Made by a program: the position numbers and the translations under genes. DNA of 64,000 bases from Anaerolinea thermophila (lineage in GTDB: Bacteria > Chloroflexota > Anaerolineae > Anaerolineales > Anaerolineaceae): the NCBI RefSeq assembly GCF_020723905.1, contig NZ_DYHZ01000008.1, positions 62,001 to 126,000 of the forward strand, given 5' to 3'. The notes under the pieces are model-generated. The model ran no database searches. It saw only the letters and a program-made list of their open reading frames with translations, and had not been told where the DNA came from. Shown here piece after piece: positions 46,938 to 56,481 of this stretch (positions are counted from its first letter, which is position 1; each line of letters opens with the position of its first letter).

Positions 46938-48662
46938 ATGACAGAGAAGAGCATGGATGTTCGCTTTGTAGATCCTTCCGATGAAGTGTTCGTTCACTTG
47001 CCTGATGGACGTGTGCTTGCAGGGAAGAGAGGCACGGAACTGGAAGCCTTCATGCAGAAACTGGAAAACTGGCGGGATCCTCTCATTGTAGGCGCTATTG
47101 TGAACCGGGAGTTGCGGGAACTGTCCTACAAAATCTGGCGGGAGTCCGATGTCATTCCCGTTACCCTCAAGGATACCGACGGAGCAAGGATTTATCGGCG
47201 TTCGCTGGTTTTTTTACTGGAAACCGCCTTTGAAGAGCAATTCCCCAACGTTCACCTCACGGTAGATCATTCTGTGGTTTCAGGAGGGTATTTCTGTCAG
47301 GTTCGCGGTCGAGAACCATTAACTACAGAGGAATTGAAACGCTTGAAACAACGCATGAAAGAACTGGTCAGGCAAGATTTGAGATTTGAGCGTTCCATTG
47401 TTTCCAAGCAGGAAGCCATTGAACTGTTTGAACGCCAGAATAAATCGGACAAAGTCCGGTTGTTGAAATATCGTCCCAAAGATCAACTCGTTTTGTATGC
47501 TTTGGGTGCTCATAAAGATTATCATCATGGTTACATGGTGCCCTCCACAGGGTATTTACAGTGGTTTGATTTGAAACCCCAACCGGGTGGTTTTGTGCTA
47601 CAGTTCCCTCGAAGACATTCGCCGGATGTACTGCTTCCCATGCCGGAACACTCCAAACTTCTACAGAGTTTTCGCCAGTACGGTTCCTGGCTGGAGCGAT
47701 TAGGGGTGGATCATGTGGGCGCCTTGAATGAAGTGATTAAGAATGGGCGCATTCAGGACGTCATTCTCGTCTCTGAGGCACTCCATGAACACCAGGTAGC
47801 TGAAATTGCCGAGCAGATTCTCAATCGCCGGGATCAGGTTCGGATTGTCCTGCTGGCAGGTCCCTCTTCTTCGGGGAAAACCACCACTGCCAAACGGATT
47901 GCCGTGCAGATGATTTCTCAAGGCATCGAGCCTTTACCCATTGAAATGGATAATTACTTCCTCGATCGGGAACATACGCCCCGGGATGAACACGGGAATT
48001 TCGATTTTGAGTGCCTGGAGGCACTGGATACTGCCCGATTAAATCAGGATTTGAAGCGTTTAATCGCCGGGGAAGAGGTACAACTCCCGAAATTTGATTT
48101 CCGTGAGGGGCGCAGTTATCCGGGTGAAGTGGTGAAACTGCGCAAGGACCAGATGATTATCCTGGAAGGCATTCATGGGTTGAACCCGCGTTTGTTGCCA
48201 GAGATTCCATCCCGGCAAACCTTCCGGGTTTATGTATCCTGCCTCACGCAGTTGAACCTGGATCGGTACAACCGAATTTCCACCACCGATACCCGTTTGC
48301 TCCGGCGCATTGTTCGGGATGACCGCGAACGAGGGTACACAGCCCAGGAGACCATTGGACGCTGGGAGTCGGTGCGACGCGGAGAAAAAAGACATATTTT
48401 CCCCTATCAGGAAAATGCAGATGTGATGTTCAACACAGCTCTGGTTTATGAACTGGCGGCCCTGAAGCCGCGGGTAGAACCCTTGCTACGGCAGGTGCCG
48501 TTTGGCACCCCCGAACACATTGAAGCCAAGCGCTTGCTTGCCTTCCTGGACTGGTTCCTTCCCATTGATGAATTGAGCGTACCGGATAATTCAATTCTCA
48601 GAGAATTTATCGGGGGATCTATATTGAAAGACTTTAAATTGTGGACGCGGGTCAGCGATTAG
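46938..48662 (+). CDS. Nucleoside (uridine) kinase with TGS and ThrRS-like SAD domains
   Basis: 574 residues from the ATG at 46938, behind a GGGGAG site; an extension to 46851 runs through the terminator and is rejected. The N-terminus is a TGS domain (~8-70) followed by a region like the second additional domain of threonyl-tRNA synthetase (~75-230). A P-loop kinase of the uridine kinase/phosphoribulokinase type follows (GPSSSGKTT, DNYFLDRE, LEGIHGLN). This three-part layout is known in several anaerobes, but its biological role is not settled. The kinase should phosphorylate a nucleoside; the ThrRS-like half lacks an aminoacylation core. Confidence 0.9.
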   Translation: MTEKSMDVRFVDPSDEVFVHLPDGRVLAGKRGTELEAFMQKLENWRDPLIVGAIVNRELRELSYKIWRESDVIPVTLKDTDGARIYRRSLVFLLETAFEEQFPNVHLTVDHSVVSGGYFCQVRGREPLTTEELKRLKQRMKELVRQDLRFERSIVSKQEAIELFERQNKSDKVRLLKYRPKDQLVLYALGAHKDYHHGYMVPSTGYLQWFDLKPQPGGFVLQFPRRHSPDVLLPMPEHSKLLQSFRQYGSWLERLGVDHVGALNEVIKNGRIQDVILVSEALHEHQVAEIAEQILNRRDQVRIVLLAGPSSSGKTTTAKRIAVQMISQGIEPLPIEMDNYFLDREHTPRDEHGNFDFECLEALDTARLNQDLKRLIAGEEVQLPKFDFREGRSYPGEVVKLRKDQMIILEGIHGLNPRLLPEIPSRQTFRVYVSCLTQLNLDRYNRISTTDTRLLRRIVRDDRERGYTAQETIGRWESVRRGEKRHIFPYQENADVMFNTALVYELAALKPRVEPLLRQVPFGTPEHIEAKRLLAFLDWFLPIDELSVPDNSILREFIGGSILKDFKLWTRVSD

Positions 48663-48671
48663 TCTGAACAA

Positions 48672-48698
48672 GAAGCCCCTCCGGTGTAGAGGGGCTTC
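48672..48698. terminator. Bidirectional terminator between the kinase gene and murA
   Basis: Perfect 10-bp stem (48672-48681 with 48689-48698) with a 7-base loop, between two convergent genes. T-rich sequence is moderate on the minus side (TTCTTGTTC). Confidence 0.7.
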
Positions 48699-48720
48699 GC
48701 ACATCTTAATGGTCTGGATT

Positions 48721-50007
48721 TTAGTTCTCGCTTTGCCGTTCGATGGAAGCGCCCAGCGATTTGAGTTTCACATCCACCTTCTCATATCCCCGATCAATCT
48801 GTCCTACGTTACGAATCACGGACCGCCCTTGAGCAGAGAGCGCCGCTAACAGCAGTGCCATGCCAGCGCGGATATCGGGGCTTTCCATTTTTTCACCGTA
48901 CAACTGACTGGGACCCTGAACGATACACCGATGAGGATCGCATAACACAATTTGCGCGCCCATCCCCACCAGTTTATCGGTGAAGAACATCCGACTGGGG
49001 TACATCCAGTCATGGAACAGGATGGAACCGCGTGCCTGTGTGGCAACGACGATGGCAATGCTCATCAGGTCGGTCGGGAAGGCAGGCCAGGGCATCACGC
49101 TGATTTCAGGAATGGCTCCACCCAGATCGGGCTCTACTTCCAGGCGTTGTTCGGCGGGGACAATGATGTCCTGTCCTTCGACTTCCCATTCCACCCCCAT
49201 GCGTCCCATCACGTAGCGGATCATGTCCAGATATTCGGGACCGGCGTTGCGAATGCGAATAGAACCATGTGTCACTGCCGCGGCGCCAATGAAACTGACC
49301 ACTTCCAGATAATCGGGACCGATGGTGAACTCTCCGCCGCTCAGGGAAGAAACTCCCTCAATGTGCAGCGTGTTCGAGCCGATGTTCTCAATTTTTGCGC
49401 CCAGTTTGTTCAGGAAATGACACAGTTCCTGAACGTGCGGTTCAGATGCCGCGTTGCGTATAATGGTGTGTCCTTTTGCCAGCACTGCTGCCATGATGGC
49501 GTTCTCCGTTCCGGTAACGCTGGCTTGATCCAGAAGGATATCTGCACCTCTTAATCCATTCATGGCACGGAAATGGAAGGTGCGGTCATAATTCACTTCT
49601 GCTCCCAGACGGGTCAGTGCCAGCATGTGAGTATCCACTCTTCGGCGTCCGATGACATCCCCTCCAGGTGGGGGGAGATGCAGTTCACCGGTGCGGGCAG
49701 TCATGGGTCCAGCCAGCAGAATGGAGGCGCGAATCTTCCGGCATAAATCGGGATCCAGATCTGCCGGACGGACTTCACTGGCTTGAATTTTCCAGGTATG
49801 TGAGTCCAGTTCGGTAAATTCTACTCCCAGACTTTGCAGAAGCCGCCTCATGTGAATGACATCAAGAATCGAAGGGACATTGTGGAGGATAACGGGTTCT
49901 GTGGTGAGCAAACAGGCGGCAAGCAGGGGAAGAGCGGCATTTTTATTCCCACCAGGAGTGACCTCGCCATGGAGAGGGATTCCGCCATCAATGATGAATT
50001 TTTCCAT
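48721..50007 (-). CDS. murA: UDP-N-acetylglucosamine 1-carboxyvinyltransferase, Asp117 type
   Basis: First committed step of peptidoglycan synthesis: transfers enolpyruvate from PEP to UDP-GlcNAc. 428 residues, normal length. Lys22 (GGNKNAA) and the usual substrate loops are present. The mobile-loop position that is Cys115 in E. coli is Asp117 here ([11 protein letters not shown]). The same change gives natural fosfomycin resistance in mycobacterial MurA. It lies 11 bases after a small membrane-protein gene and downstream of a sugar kinase and GH4, all on one strand. Confidence 0.96.
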   Translation of the reverse strand: MEKFIIDGGIPLHGEVTPGGNKNAALPLLAACLLTTEPVILHNVPSILDVIHMRRLLQSLGVEFTELDSHTWKIQASEVRPADLDPDLCRKIRASILLAGPMTARTGELHLPPPGGDVIGRRRVDTHMLALTRLGAEVNYDRTFHFRAMNGLRGADILLDQASVTGTENAIMAAVLAKGHTIIRNAASEPHVQELCHFLNKLGAKIENIGSNTLHIEGVSSLSGGEFTIGPDYLEVVSFIGAAAVTHGSIRIRNAGPEYLDMIRYVMGRMGVEWEVEGQDIIVPAEQRLEVEPDLGGAIPEISVMPWPAFPTDLMSIAIVVATQARGSILFHDWMYPSRMFFTDKLVGMGAQIVLCDPHRCIVQGPSQLYGEKMESPDIRAGMALLLAALSAQGRSVIRNVGQIDRGYEKVDVKLKSLGASIERQSEN

Positions 50008-50018
50008 ACTTCCTTCCT

Positions 50019-50588
50019 TTAACGTAGAGATCGGATAAAAGCATCAACTCCCACCTGATCCCAGGTGTCGGAGTTTCCCATCACCATCAGCCAGGCAGTT
50101 CCGTTTTTCCCTTCAAAGATTCCCATCATCTGACGAACGAGTTCACCCTGATCGGATGTCCCTTCATAGATGAACATTTCAGTGCCTTGACCGCGAATTG
50201 TGACATTTTGAGAGCCGACGTATTTCAAATCGTAACTTCTTCCCGTTTGGGCTTCAATGGCTCTTTGTATTTGTTCTTTCATTTGTTCAGAAGAAAGCCC
50301 GGAGTTGACAGGCATCTGGAGCATGAAAATGGTCATGGTGCTGTCTTCACGGGTAAATCCTACCATGGTGGTATTGAAGATGCTCAAGGCAACCGCTTCT
50401 TTGTATCCTTGAGGCAGGGTGTAGTCGGCAATTTCACTGGCTGTCTGAGCAATTTGTACGGGATCGGTTGAGGTGGATTGCCTGATCCAGTTCCCTGCGC
50501 GGTTGAGGGCAAACAACCCCACTCCCACAATACACAGACATACCACCGCCAGCACTCCCACGATGATCAGGATGGTTTTTCGATTCAT
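50019..50588 (-). CDS. Membrane-anchored protein of unknown function
   Basis: 189 residues with one N-terminal membrane helix (~5-28) and a predicted extracytoplasmic domain of ~150 residues. No motif is recognised; the alternating beta/alpha pattern and the pair of short TIFMLQMP and MFIYEGTSD strands suggest a compact alpha/beta fold. AGGAG-type ribosome site. It sits between the sugar kinase and murA and may be co-transcribed with murA. Confidence 0.75.
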   Translation of the reverse strand: MNRKTILIIVGVLAVVCLCIVGVGLFALNRAGNWIRQSTSTDPVQIAQTASEIADYTLPQGYKEAVALSIFNTTMVGFTREDSTMTIFMLQMPVNSGLSSEQMKEQIQRAIEAQTGRSYDLKYVGSQNVTIRGQGTEMFIYEGTSDQGELVRQMMGIFEGKNGTAWLMVMGNSDTWDQVGVDAFIRSLR

Positions 50589-50650
50589 GCTCTCTCCTCT
50601 TTATTCGCATAATTCACACAATGACTTTATACTGTGAAAGGGGTGAGCCG

Positions 50651-51658
50651 TCAATTACCAGAGAAGATTTCTGGCTCCATTGATACTTTCATCAGCGTGG
50701 AAGTTGATTCCATTAACCGGGTTCTCACTTTCTGAGAGGCGATGATTCCGCTTTGTTCCATGCCTAAGAGGACTGCCCCTGCAACAGGAGGCGTTTGTAA
50801 AGGGTGAAACGTTGCCAGAGGGGCGAACGTTCGAATGGTTTGAATGAGAGGTTCGGTAAAGAGCGCCCCGCCTTTGAATACACTGCCAATCAGCACGACT
50901 TCAAAGGCTTGATCTTGCAGGTTGACCTGTCGAATGACGGCTTTGGTGGTCTCACCCAGTTCCTGCGCTACCCACCGGATGACTTCCCGTGCAACTTCAT
51001 CCCCCTGATAGGCAACTTCGAAAACCAGCCGTGCCAGTTCGGCCGAGAGAGCATAAGTCCCCAAGGCAATTCCCTCGATCAGGGTAGTTAAATCGGGCGC
51101 ACTAAAGGCATTCATGAAGGCTTCGGAGAGTTTCGTGGTAGGCCCGCGGGTGGACCAGTGATGAGATACCGCCTGGACGGCGCGATAAACAATATCCACT
51201 GCCCCGCCGTATTCTCCAAACAATCCTCCACACCCGGTCACCCATCCTTCCCGTCCATCGCGGGTGCGGGCGCGGACATTATTGCCTGTGCCTGCATCCA
51301 CCACAACCCCCCAGCCCTCGCGGGTGCCGGCGATCAATCCAATGACGACATCATTGACGGCTTCCACAGGGCAGGAAAGTCCAAGCGCGGCGATGCTTTC
51401 CAGGGTGGGGCGACGTTCAGAGGGAAAATCATAACCGGCAATGCCAAAACCAGCGCCGCAAATATCTTCTTTGCGTTTTCCACTTTGCTCCAGCGCACCC
51501 TGGAGGGCTTCCTCCATTGCCCGGATGAGTCCATCATACCCCACACTTTCGTGATTGCCCGCACCTGCGCATCCGAATCCCAGGGCATTGCCGTTTTCAT
51601 CTGCTAAAAGGGCATGCGTTTTGGTTCCACCCACGTCAATACCAAGGTAAACAGGCAT
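50651..51658 (-). CDS. BadF/BadG-type sugar kinase (N-acetylglucosamine kinase-like)
   Basis: 335 residues of the ASKHA fold: phosphate-1 loop GIDVGGTKTH, phosphate-2 loop VVDAGTGNN, and the adenosine motif VVLIGSVFKGG. The family includes eukaryotic-type GlcNAc kinase and the clostridial MurNAc/GlcNAc kinase MurK, so an amino sugar is a reasonable substrate, but glucose-like sugars are possible. It is 12 bases downstream of GH4 and probably in the same LacI-controlled unit, so it may phosphorylate the sugar that GH4 or a related enzyme releases. Confidence 0.85.
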   Translation of the reverse strand: MPVYLGIDVGGTKTHALLADENGNALGFGCAGAGNHESVGYDGLIRAMEEALQGALEQSGKRKEDICGAGFGIAGYDFPSERRPTLESIAALGLSCPVEAVNDVVIGLIAGTREGWGVVVDAGTGNNVRARTRDGREGWVTGCGGLFGEYGGAVDIVYRAVQAVSHHWSTRGPTTKLSEAFMNAFSAPDLTTLIEGIALGTYALSAELARLVFEVAYQGDEVAREVIRWVAQELGETTKAVIRQVNLQDQAFEVVLIGSVFKGGALFTEPLIQTIRTFAPLATFHPLQTPPVAGAVLLGMEQSGIIASQKVRTRLMESTSTLMKVSMEPEIFSGN

Positions 51659-51670
51659 GGTATTCCCCTT

Positions 51671-52960
51671 TTAGAAGAACTGCGGCAGGTAAGCCCGGTT
51701 GGTGCGTAACAGGTCATCTATGACCGTATCCATCATGGAAACATCTGGACCAAGCGGGTGTACCAGTAAAGCCTCGTACAATGCCTTGCGATCTCCATGC
51801 ACGGCGGCTTCTACCGTGAGCAGTTCGTACATTTTGACCGGTGCAAGCAAACCGTAACAGGCTTCCGGTAAGGGACGAGCCGGAAGAGGATGAATGCCGC
51901 TGGAGTCAATGCGGCAGGGTAATTCCATGACCCAATCCGCCGGATATTCTCTAACTGCGCCGTTTTGGCGCACATTGACGGTTTCAATCATTCCGGTAGA
52001 ACAGGCATGTGCATGGATAACGCGGGTAGCGAGGGTGGAGTAGTAGGCTCCGCCTCGTTGCATCAAGTCTTCGGGCACGCTGACCAGTTTGGGGTTTGCA
52101 TATTCCTCAAGCAATTTTGCTTCAATTTTCATCACCTGTTCTGCACGCGATGGCGGCCATTTTTCCTGCGCCGCAAGCATGGTTCGAGTATTGTAGTAAT
52201 ACTGGAGATAATAGTTTGGAAGCATGCCCAATGCTTCGATGAGTTGGGGCGGCCACTCCGGGTGTTCAGATTGACGCAGTTCTTCAAGGTAAAGCCGTAA
52301 TATTTCCGCCCAGCGGTCCTCGCCGCGGATGTTCACCCCCCGGTACCAGGTCAGATGGTTTAATCCCAATGAGTCCAGCACGACTTCTTCTGGAGTGACA
52401 TTCTCGCCGGTGAGGGCGTTCCAGCGGGCAAGCAGGTTCATTTTCGTGGTAATAGGGGAATTGCACAGCCCCACACTGAGAATGTCTGGCGCGTACCGGG
52501 TCAGTGCTTCCATCACCAGTCCGGAGGGATTGGTAAAGTTAACCAGCATTGCCTTCGGGGCAATTTTCTGCATTTCCCGAGCAATATCCAGCAGAACGGG
52601 TATGGTGCGCAGGGCTTTTGCCATTCCTCCAATGCCGGTGGTTTCCTGTCCAATCAATCCATACCGTTTGCCCAGATATTCATCCTCCCTCCGGGCGGGA
52701 ATGAATCCTACCCGGAATTGTGTCAGGACATACGCTGAACCCTGAATGGCTTCGCGGCGACTGTCGGTCAGGGTAACACGGAACCGTGCCCCCTGATGTT
52801 CCGCGATACGCTGACAAAAATCCCCGACAATTTCCAACCGCTGGGGCTGGATATCCATGAGCATCAGTTCATCCAGCTGGAGTGAATCCTGCACTTCCAG
52901 GAAACCTTTAATCAATTCAGGGGTGTACGTAGATCCCCCACCAATTACAGCAATTTTCAT
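51671..52960 (-). CDS. Family 4 glycoside hydrolase (NAD and Mn dependent)
   Basis: 429 residues. The NAD-binding loop VIGGGSTYTPE opens the protein. Cys166 (GLCNSP) and His202 (GLNHLTW) are the expected metal ligands, and tyrosines in the LPNYYLQYYYN region supply the base. GH4 enzymes cleave alpha or beta glycosides, often phosphorylated ones, by transient oxidation at C3 of the sugar. It resembles the 6-phospho-beta-glucosidase branch, although no PTS is visible in the window. The regulator gene is 24 bases upstream and the kinase 12 bases downstream. Confidence 0.92.
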   Translation of the reverse strand: MKIAVIGGGSTYTPELIKGFLEVQDSLQLDELMLMDIQPQRLEIVGDFCQRIAEHQGARFRVTLTDSRREAIQGSAYVLTQFRVGFIPARREDEYLGKRYGLIGQETTGIGGMAKALRTIPVLLDIAREMQKIAPKAMLVNFTNPSGLVMEALTRYAPDILSVGLCNSPITTKMNLLARWNALTGENVTPEEVVLDSLGLNHLTWYRGVNIRGEDRWAEILRLYLEELRQSEHPEWPPQLIEALGMLPNYYLQYYYNTRTMLAAQEKWPPSRAEQVMKIEAKLLEEYANPKLVSVPEDLMQRGGAYYSTLATRVIHAHACSTGMIETVNVRQNGAVREYPADWVMELPCRIDSSGIHPLPARPLPEACYGLLAPVKMYELLTVEAAVHGDRKALYEALLVHPLGPDVSMMDTVIDDLLRTNRAYLPQFF

Positions 52961-52984
52961 GTTTATTTCCTTTCTACCAGATGG

Positions 52985-54007
52985 TCAGGTGGAATGTGAC
53001 GCAATACATCCACAGGAACGCCGGATCACCAGATGGGTCGGGAGTACCAGCGATTCCACCTTTTCTCCACGAATTTGCTGGATCAGGAGACGCGCTGCCC
53101 TGTATCCCGCTTCCTCAATGGGAGAATGGACAGTAGTCAAGGGCACTGGCAAATAAGGTGCCAGAAAATCATCATCAAAGCCGACAATGGCAATGTCATC
53201 CGGAATCGATATGCCCATTTCGATCAGGGTTTTCATGACCGCTGCGGCGGAGGCATCATCGCCGGTAAAGATGGCTTGAGGGCGTTTCCCACTGGAGAGG
53301 ATGAGCCGAACTGCCTCGGCAGCCGTCTCAGGGTGGAAGTTGCCTACCCCAAAGAACGTTTCATCAGGTTCGATTCCATGTTTCTGCAGAGATGCCCGAA
53401 AACCCTGTTCGCGCTCGTATGAATCCTCATTGCCTGCGGGACCCCTCAGGAAACCTATTTGCGTGTAGCCGTGAACTTCAATGAGGTGATCGATGAGTTG
53501 TTCTGTGCCCAGACGGTTTTCAACGGTTACGTAAGGAATCTCGCATTCTCTGGGTGAGGAACGATGCAAAAGCACCAGGGGAAAGCCTTTGGCGTGCAGA
53601 GCGCTCAGGTCTTCGTCAGACATCCCTTCTGTGAAAACGATCAAACCATCCGTGTTTTGCGGTCCGATGGGCGGGGTCAGTGGTCGGTTGGGAACCGGAT
53701 GACAGGGAGACACGTACACCAGCAGTTCAAAACCTCCTTCATAGACACCACGCTCGATGCCTGAAAACATCAGCGGAAAAAAGGTACCTCCAATCATGGG
53801 GACGATGAGTCCGATGGTGTTGGTACGTTTGCTCGCCAGTTTTCTGGCGGCGGCATTGGGATTGAATTGCAGACGTTCAATGACTTCCCACACCCGTTGG
53901 GCTGTTTCTGCCGCAACGGGTGTGTTCTGGTTGATCACCCGGCTTACCGTAGAGATGGATACCCCTGCCTCTCTGGCTACATCAACAATGGTGATTTTTC
54001 TCATCAT
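52985..54007 (-). CDS. LacI-family transcriptional regulator
   Basis: 340 residues from 54007 (tandem ATG at 54007 and 54004); an ATG at 54019 is also possible and no start has a clear ribosome site. The helix-turn-helix TIVDVAREAGVSISTVSRVIN is typical, followed by the hinge with AARKLASKRTN and a sugar-binding periplasmic-protein-like domain. It heads the GH4-sugar kinase unit and is its likely repressor, released by a sugar. A TATTAT -10 candidate is at 54035-54040 on the minus strand. Confidence 0.92.
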   Translation of the reverse strand: MMRKITIVDVAREAGVSISTVSRVINQNTPVAAETAQRVWEVIERLQFNPNAAARKLASKRTNTIGLIVPMIGGTFFPLMFSGIERGVYEGGFELLVYVSPCHPVPNRPLTPPIGPQNTDGLIVFTEGMSDEDLSALHAKGFPLVLLHRSSPRECEIPYVTVENRLGTEQLIDHLIEVHGYTQIGFLRGPAGNEDSYEREQGFRASLQKHGIEPDETFFGVGNFHPETAAEAVRLILSSGKRPQAIFTGDDASAAAVMKTLIEMGISIPDDIAIVGFDDDFLAPYLPVPLTTVHSPIEEAGYRAARLLIQQIRGEKVESLVLPTHLVIRRSCGCIASHST

Positions 54008-54129
54008 CCTTGTGGTCATCCCTTTGCTTAACAAATAATATCCAAAGAGGGAAGATTTTCCCTCGGGTGTTGAAACTCCGTTCTCAAAGAGGGGAGATGG
54101 TTTAATTTTCTCCAATTTTTTCGAAACGG

Positions 54130-54141
54130 CAAGTTAACTTG
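54130..54141. promoter_or_regulatory. 12-base perfect palindrome upstream of the LacI gene
   Basis: CAAGTTAACTTG lies ~90 bases upstream of the LacI-family -10 candidate and below the terminator of the next operon. It could be an operator, but most LacI-family sites are centred on CG, so the identity of the binding protein is uncertain. Confidence 0.35.
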
Positions 54142-54183
54142 TTCCAGCGCTAGAGGGTGTAGAAAATCTCCTCCAATGAAGAA

Positions 54184-54223
54184 AAAGCCGGAACGGAATC
54201 CATGCAATCTCCGTTCCGGCTTT
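54184..54223 (-). terminator. Terminator of the GH1-dehydrogenase operon
   Basis: A perfect 14-bp stem (54184-54197 with 54210-54223), followed on the minus strand by TTC after a run of T. It separates this operon from the LacI-GH4 unit downstream. Confidence 0.92.
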
Positions 54224-54229
54224 CATTTT

Positions 54230-55420
54230 TTAGTAACGGATGGTAATGGTTCTTTCCTGTTCTGCCGAATCCAGAATGGCGTCGCAGATCACTGCGTTTT
54301 TATAGCCATCTTCAAATGTAGCCCCAAATGGAGCCACGGATTTGTGATGGACGATGCAATCCAGTAGATGGGCAATTTCGTGTACAAAGGTATGTTCCCA
54401 TCCAATGATGTGTCCCTGTGGCCACCAGTGTTTCCAGAAGGGGTGATAACTTTCGCTTACCAGAACATTGTGGAAGCCCTGGGTTTCGCGAGGTTGTTCA
54501 TCTTTCCAGAATACTTCCAGTTCATTGAAACGTTCCAGGTTGAACACCAGCGTTCCCCTGGAGCCGTTGATCTCAATGACCTGATGATTTTTTCGTCCTG
54601 CGCAAAAACGTGAGGCTTCCAGCGTCCCGATGGCGCCATTTTCAAATTCTACTGTGGCAACGAAAGCATCATCCACGGTCACTTCTCCCGTACCACCGCC
54701 GGGGATGGGGCGCTGCTTGATAAACGTCTTTGCCAGTGCAGAAACTTTGCGCGGTTCTCCTACCAGGAAACGAGCCAGGTCAATGATATGAGAGCCTAAA
54801 TCTCCCAGTGCGCCAGACCCGGAGATGTTCCTGTCCAACCGCCAGACGAAGGGGAAATTGGGATCCATAATCCACTCTTGCAGGTACACAGCGCGGAAGT
54901 GATAAATTTCCCCTAACTGCCCGGAGCGGATGAGATCGTACGCCAGCCGGATTGCCGGTACAAACCGGTAGTTGTGCGCCACCATGTGCACCACGCCAGC
55001 CTTTTCAACGGCTTCCAGCATTTGGGCGGCTTCTTTTGCGTTCCGCGCCAGTGGCTTTTCGCAAAGGATGTGTTTCCCGGCTTGCGCCGCTGCTATACTG
55101 GGTTCAGCATGAGCGTCATTTGGGCCGCCATTGTCAAACAGTTGAATGTTCTCGTCACGGATCAAATCTTTCCAGTCTGTGGTGTAGCGCTGATACCCGT
55201 ATCGCTTTGCGGCTTCACGCACGGCTTCTTCATTTCGCCCGCAAATTGCTACCAGTCTGGGAATGGCTGGTGGTGGATATACCATATAGGGAATTTTCTT
55301 GAAGGCGTTGGTGTGGGCTTTGCCCATGAAGGCGTACCCCAACATCCCGATTCCAATTTCGGGGGCTTCGCCCGTAGCGCGCTCTCCCGCCATGGTAATG
55401 AAACCAACTTCATCGGACAT
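54230..55420 (-). CDS. Gfo/Idh/MocA-family dehydrogenase 1
   Basis: 396 residues. The Rossmann motif is GMLGYAFMGKAH, the catalytic lysine is in CEKPLARN, and the conserved His in DLGSHIIDLARF completes the site. Members oxidise or reduce sugar hydroxyls with NAD(P); some form 3-keto-glycosides. AGGAGG precedes the ATG. Last gene of the operon, 38 bases after the isomerase-like gene. Confidence 0.9.
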   Translation of the reverse strand: MSDEVGFITMAGERATGEAPEIGIGMLGYAFMGKAHTNAFKKIPYMVYPPPAIPRLVAICGRNEEAVREAAKRYGYQRYTTDWKDLIRDENIQLFDNGGPNDAHAEPSIAAAQAGKHILCEKPLARNAKEAAQMLEAVEKAGVVHMVAHNYRFVPAIRLAYDLIRSGQLGEIYHFRAVYLQEWIMDPNFPFVWRLDRNISGSGALGDLGSHIIDLARFLVGEPRKVSALAKTFIKQRPIPGGGTGEVTVDDAFVATVEFENGAIGTLEASRFCAGRKNHQVIEINGSRGTLVFNLERFNELEVFWKDEQPRETQGFHNVLVSESYHPFWKHWWPQGHIIGWEHTFVHEIAHLLDCIVHHKSVAPFGATFEDGYKNAVICDAILDSAEQERTITIRY

Positions 55421-55458
55421 AACAACCTCCTGAACAAAAGGGGGCAGGTGAGAAGAGT

Positions 55459-56460
55459 TTATTTGCGCTCAAATGCGGCATCAAATGCAACTTGAGAGGG
55501 AGCAAAGTCCAGTTTCCGTACAAAGGCACAGGCTTCGGTTGCGCCAAATTCACGGTCCATGCCGCTGTCTTCCCACTCTACCGACAACGGTCCCTGATAT
55601 TGAATTGCATTCAACGCGCGGATGATCTCCTCGAAATTAATTTTCCCCCGCCCCAGAGAACGGAAGTCCCAGAAGCGGCGGCGGTCGCCAAAGTTGAGAT
55701 GACCTCCGAATACCCCGGCTTCCGTAGGCTTATCCGACCAGTACACGTCTTTCATATGTACGTGGTAAATGCGTTCCCCAAAGCGCAGGATGAATGCAAC
55801 ATAATCCACCCCTTGATAGCCAAAATGGCTGGGGTCGAAGTTGAAGCCGAAGGCTTTACGCCCGCCTACGGCTTGAACCGCTCTTTCTGCTGAAGCAATG
55901 TCAAAGGCGATTTCTGTAGGATGCGCCTCCAGAGCAAAACGCACCCCGACCTCGTCGAACACGTCCAGAATCGGGTTCCACATTTCCGCAAAGAAAGCAT
56001 ACCCTTTGTCAATCAAGTCAGGCGGATTGGGTGGAAAGGAATAGATATACTGCCAGATGGGTGAACCGGTGAACCCCGGAACAACGCTGACGCCCATCTT
56101 TGCCGCCGCGCGAGCGGTCATTTTCATCTCCTCGGCTGCTCGCTGGCGCACACCATCCTCTTTTCCATCACCCCATACCCGCGGTGGGAGAATGCTCTTA
56201 TGCCGTTCGTCAATGCGGTCGCAGACCGCCTGCCCGACCAGATGGTTGCTGATGGCAAAGCACTTCAGCCCGTATTTCTCCAGGATATCCCACCGCGATT
56301 GAATGTAGCCGTCCTCACTCAGGGCGCGTTCCACATCAAAATGATCGCCCCAGCAGGCAATTTCAATGCCGTCATAGCCAAAGGATTTGGCTTTTGCACA
56401 AAGGGTCTCGAAGGGCAAATCTGCCCATTGACCGGTGAAAAGAGTTACAGGTCTTGGCAT
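55459..56460 (-). CDS. Sugar isomerase/epimerase-like protein (AP endonuclease 2 fold)
   Basis: 333 residues, a TIM barrel of the xylose-isomerase-like superfamily. The metal ligands of the family are in place: Glu178 (LEAHP), Asp209 and His212 (FDPSH), His235 (VHMKD) and Glu295 (VEWED). Members act as isomerases, epimerases, 2-keto-myo-inositol dehydratases or, beside Gfo/Idh partners, as lyases that split 3-keto-glycosides. AGGAGG-type ribosome site. 21 bases after the ThuA-like gene. Confidence 0.88.
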   Translation of the reverse strand: MPRPVTLFTGQWADLPFETLCAKAKSFGYDGIEIACWGDHFDVERALSEDGYIQSRWDILEKYGLKCFAISNHLVGQAVCDRIDERHKSILPPRVWGDGKEDGVRQRAAEEMKMTARAAAKMGVSVVPGFTGSPIWQYIYSFPPNPPDLIDKGYAFFAEMWNPILDVFDEVGVRFALEAHPTEIAFDIASAERAVQAVGGRKAFGFNFDPSHFGYQGVDYVAFILRFGERIYHVHMKDVYWSDKPTEAGVFGGHLNFGDRRRFWDFRSLGRGKINFEEIIRALNAIQYQGPLSVEWEDSGMDREFGATEACAFVRKLDFAPSQVAFDAAFERK

Positions 56461-56481
56461 ACAGTCCTCCTGAAGAGAAAA

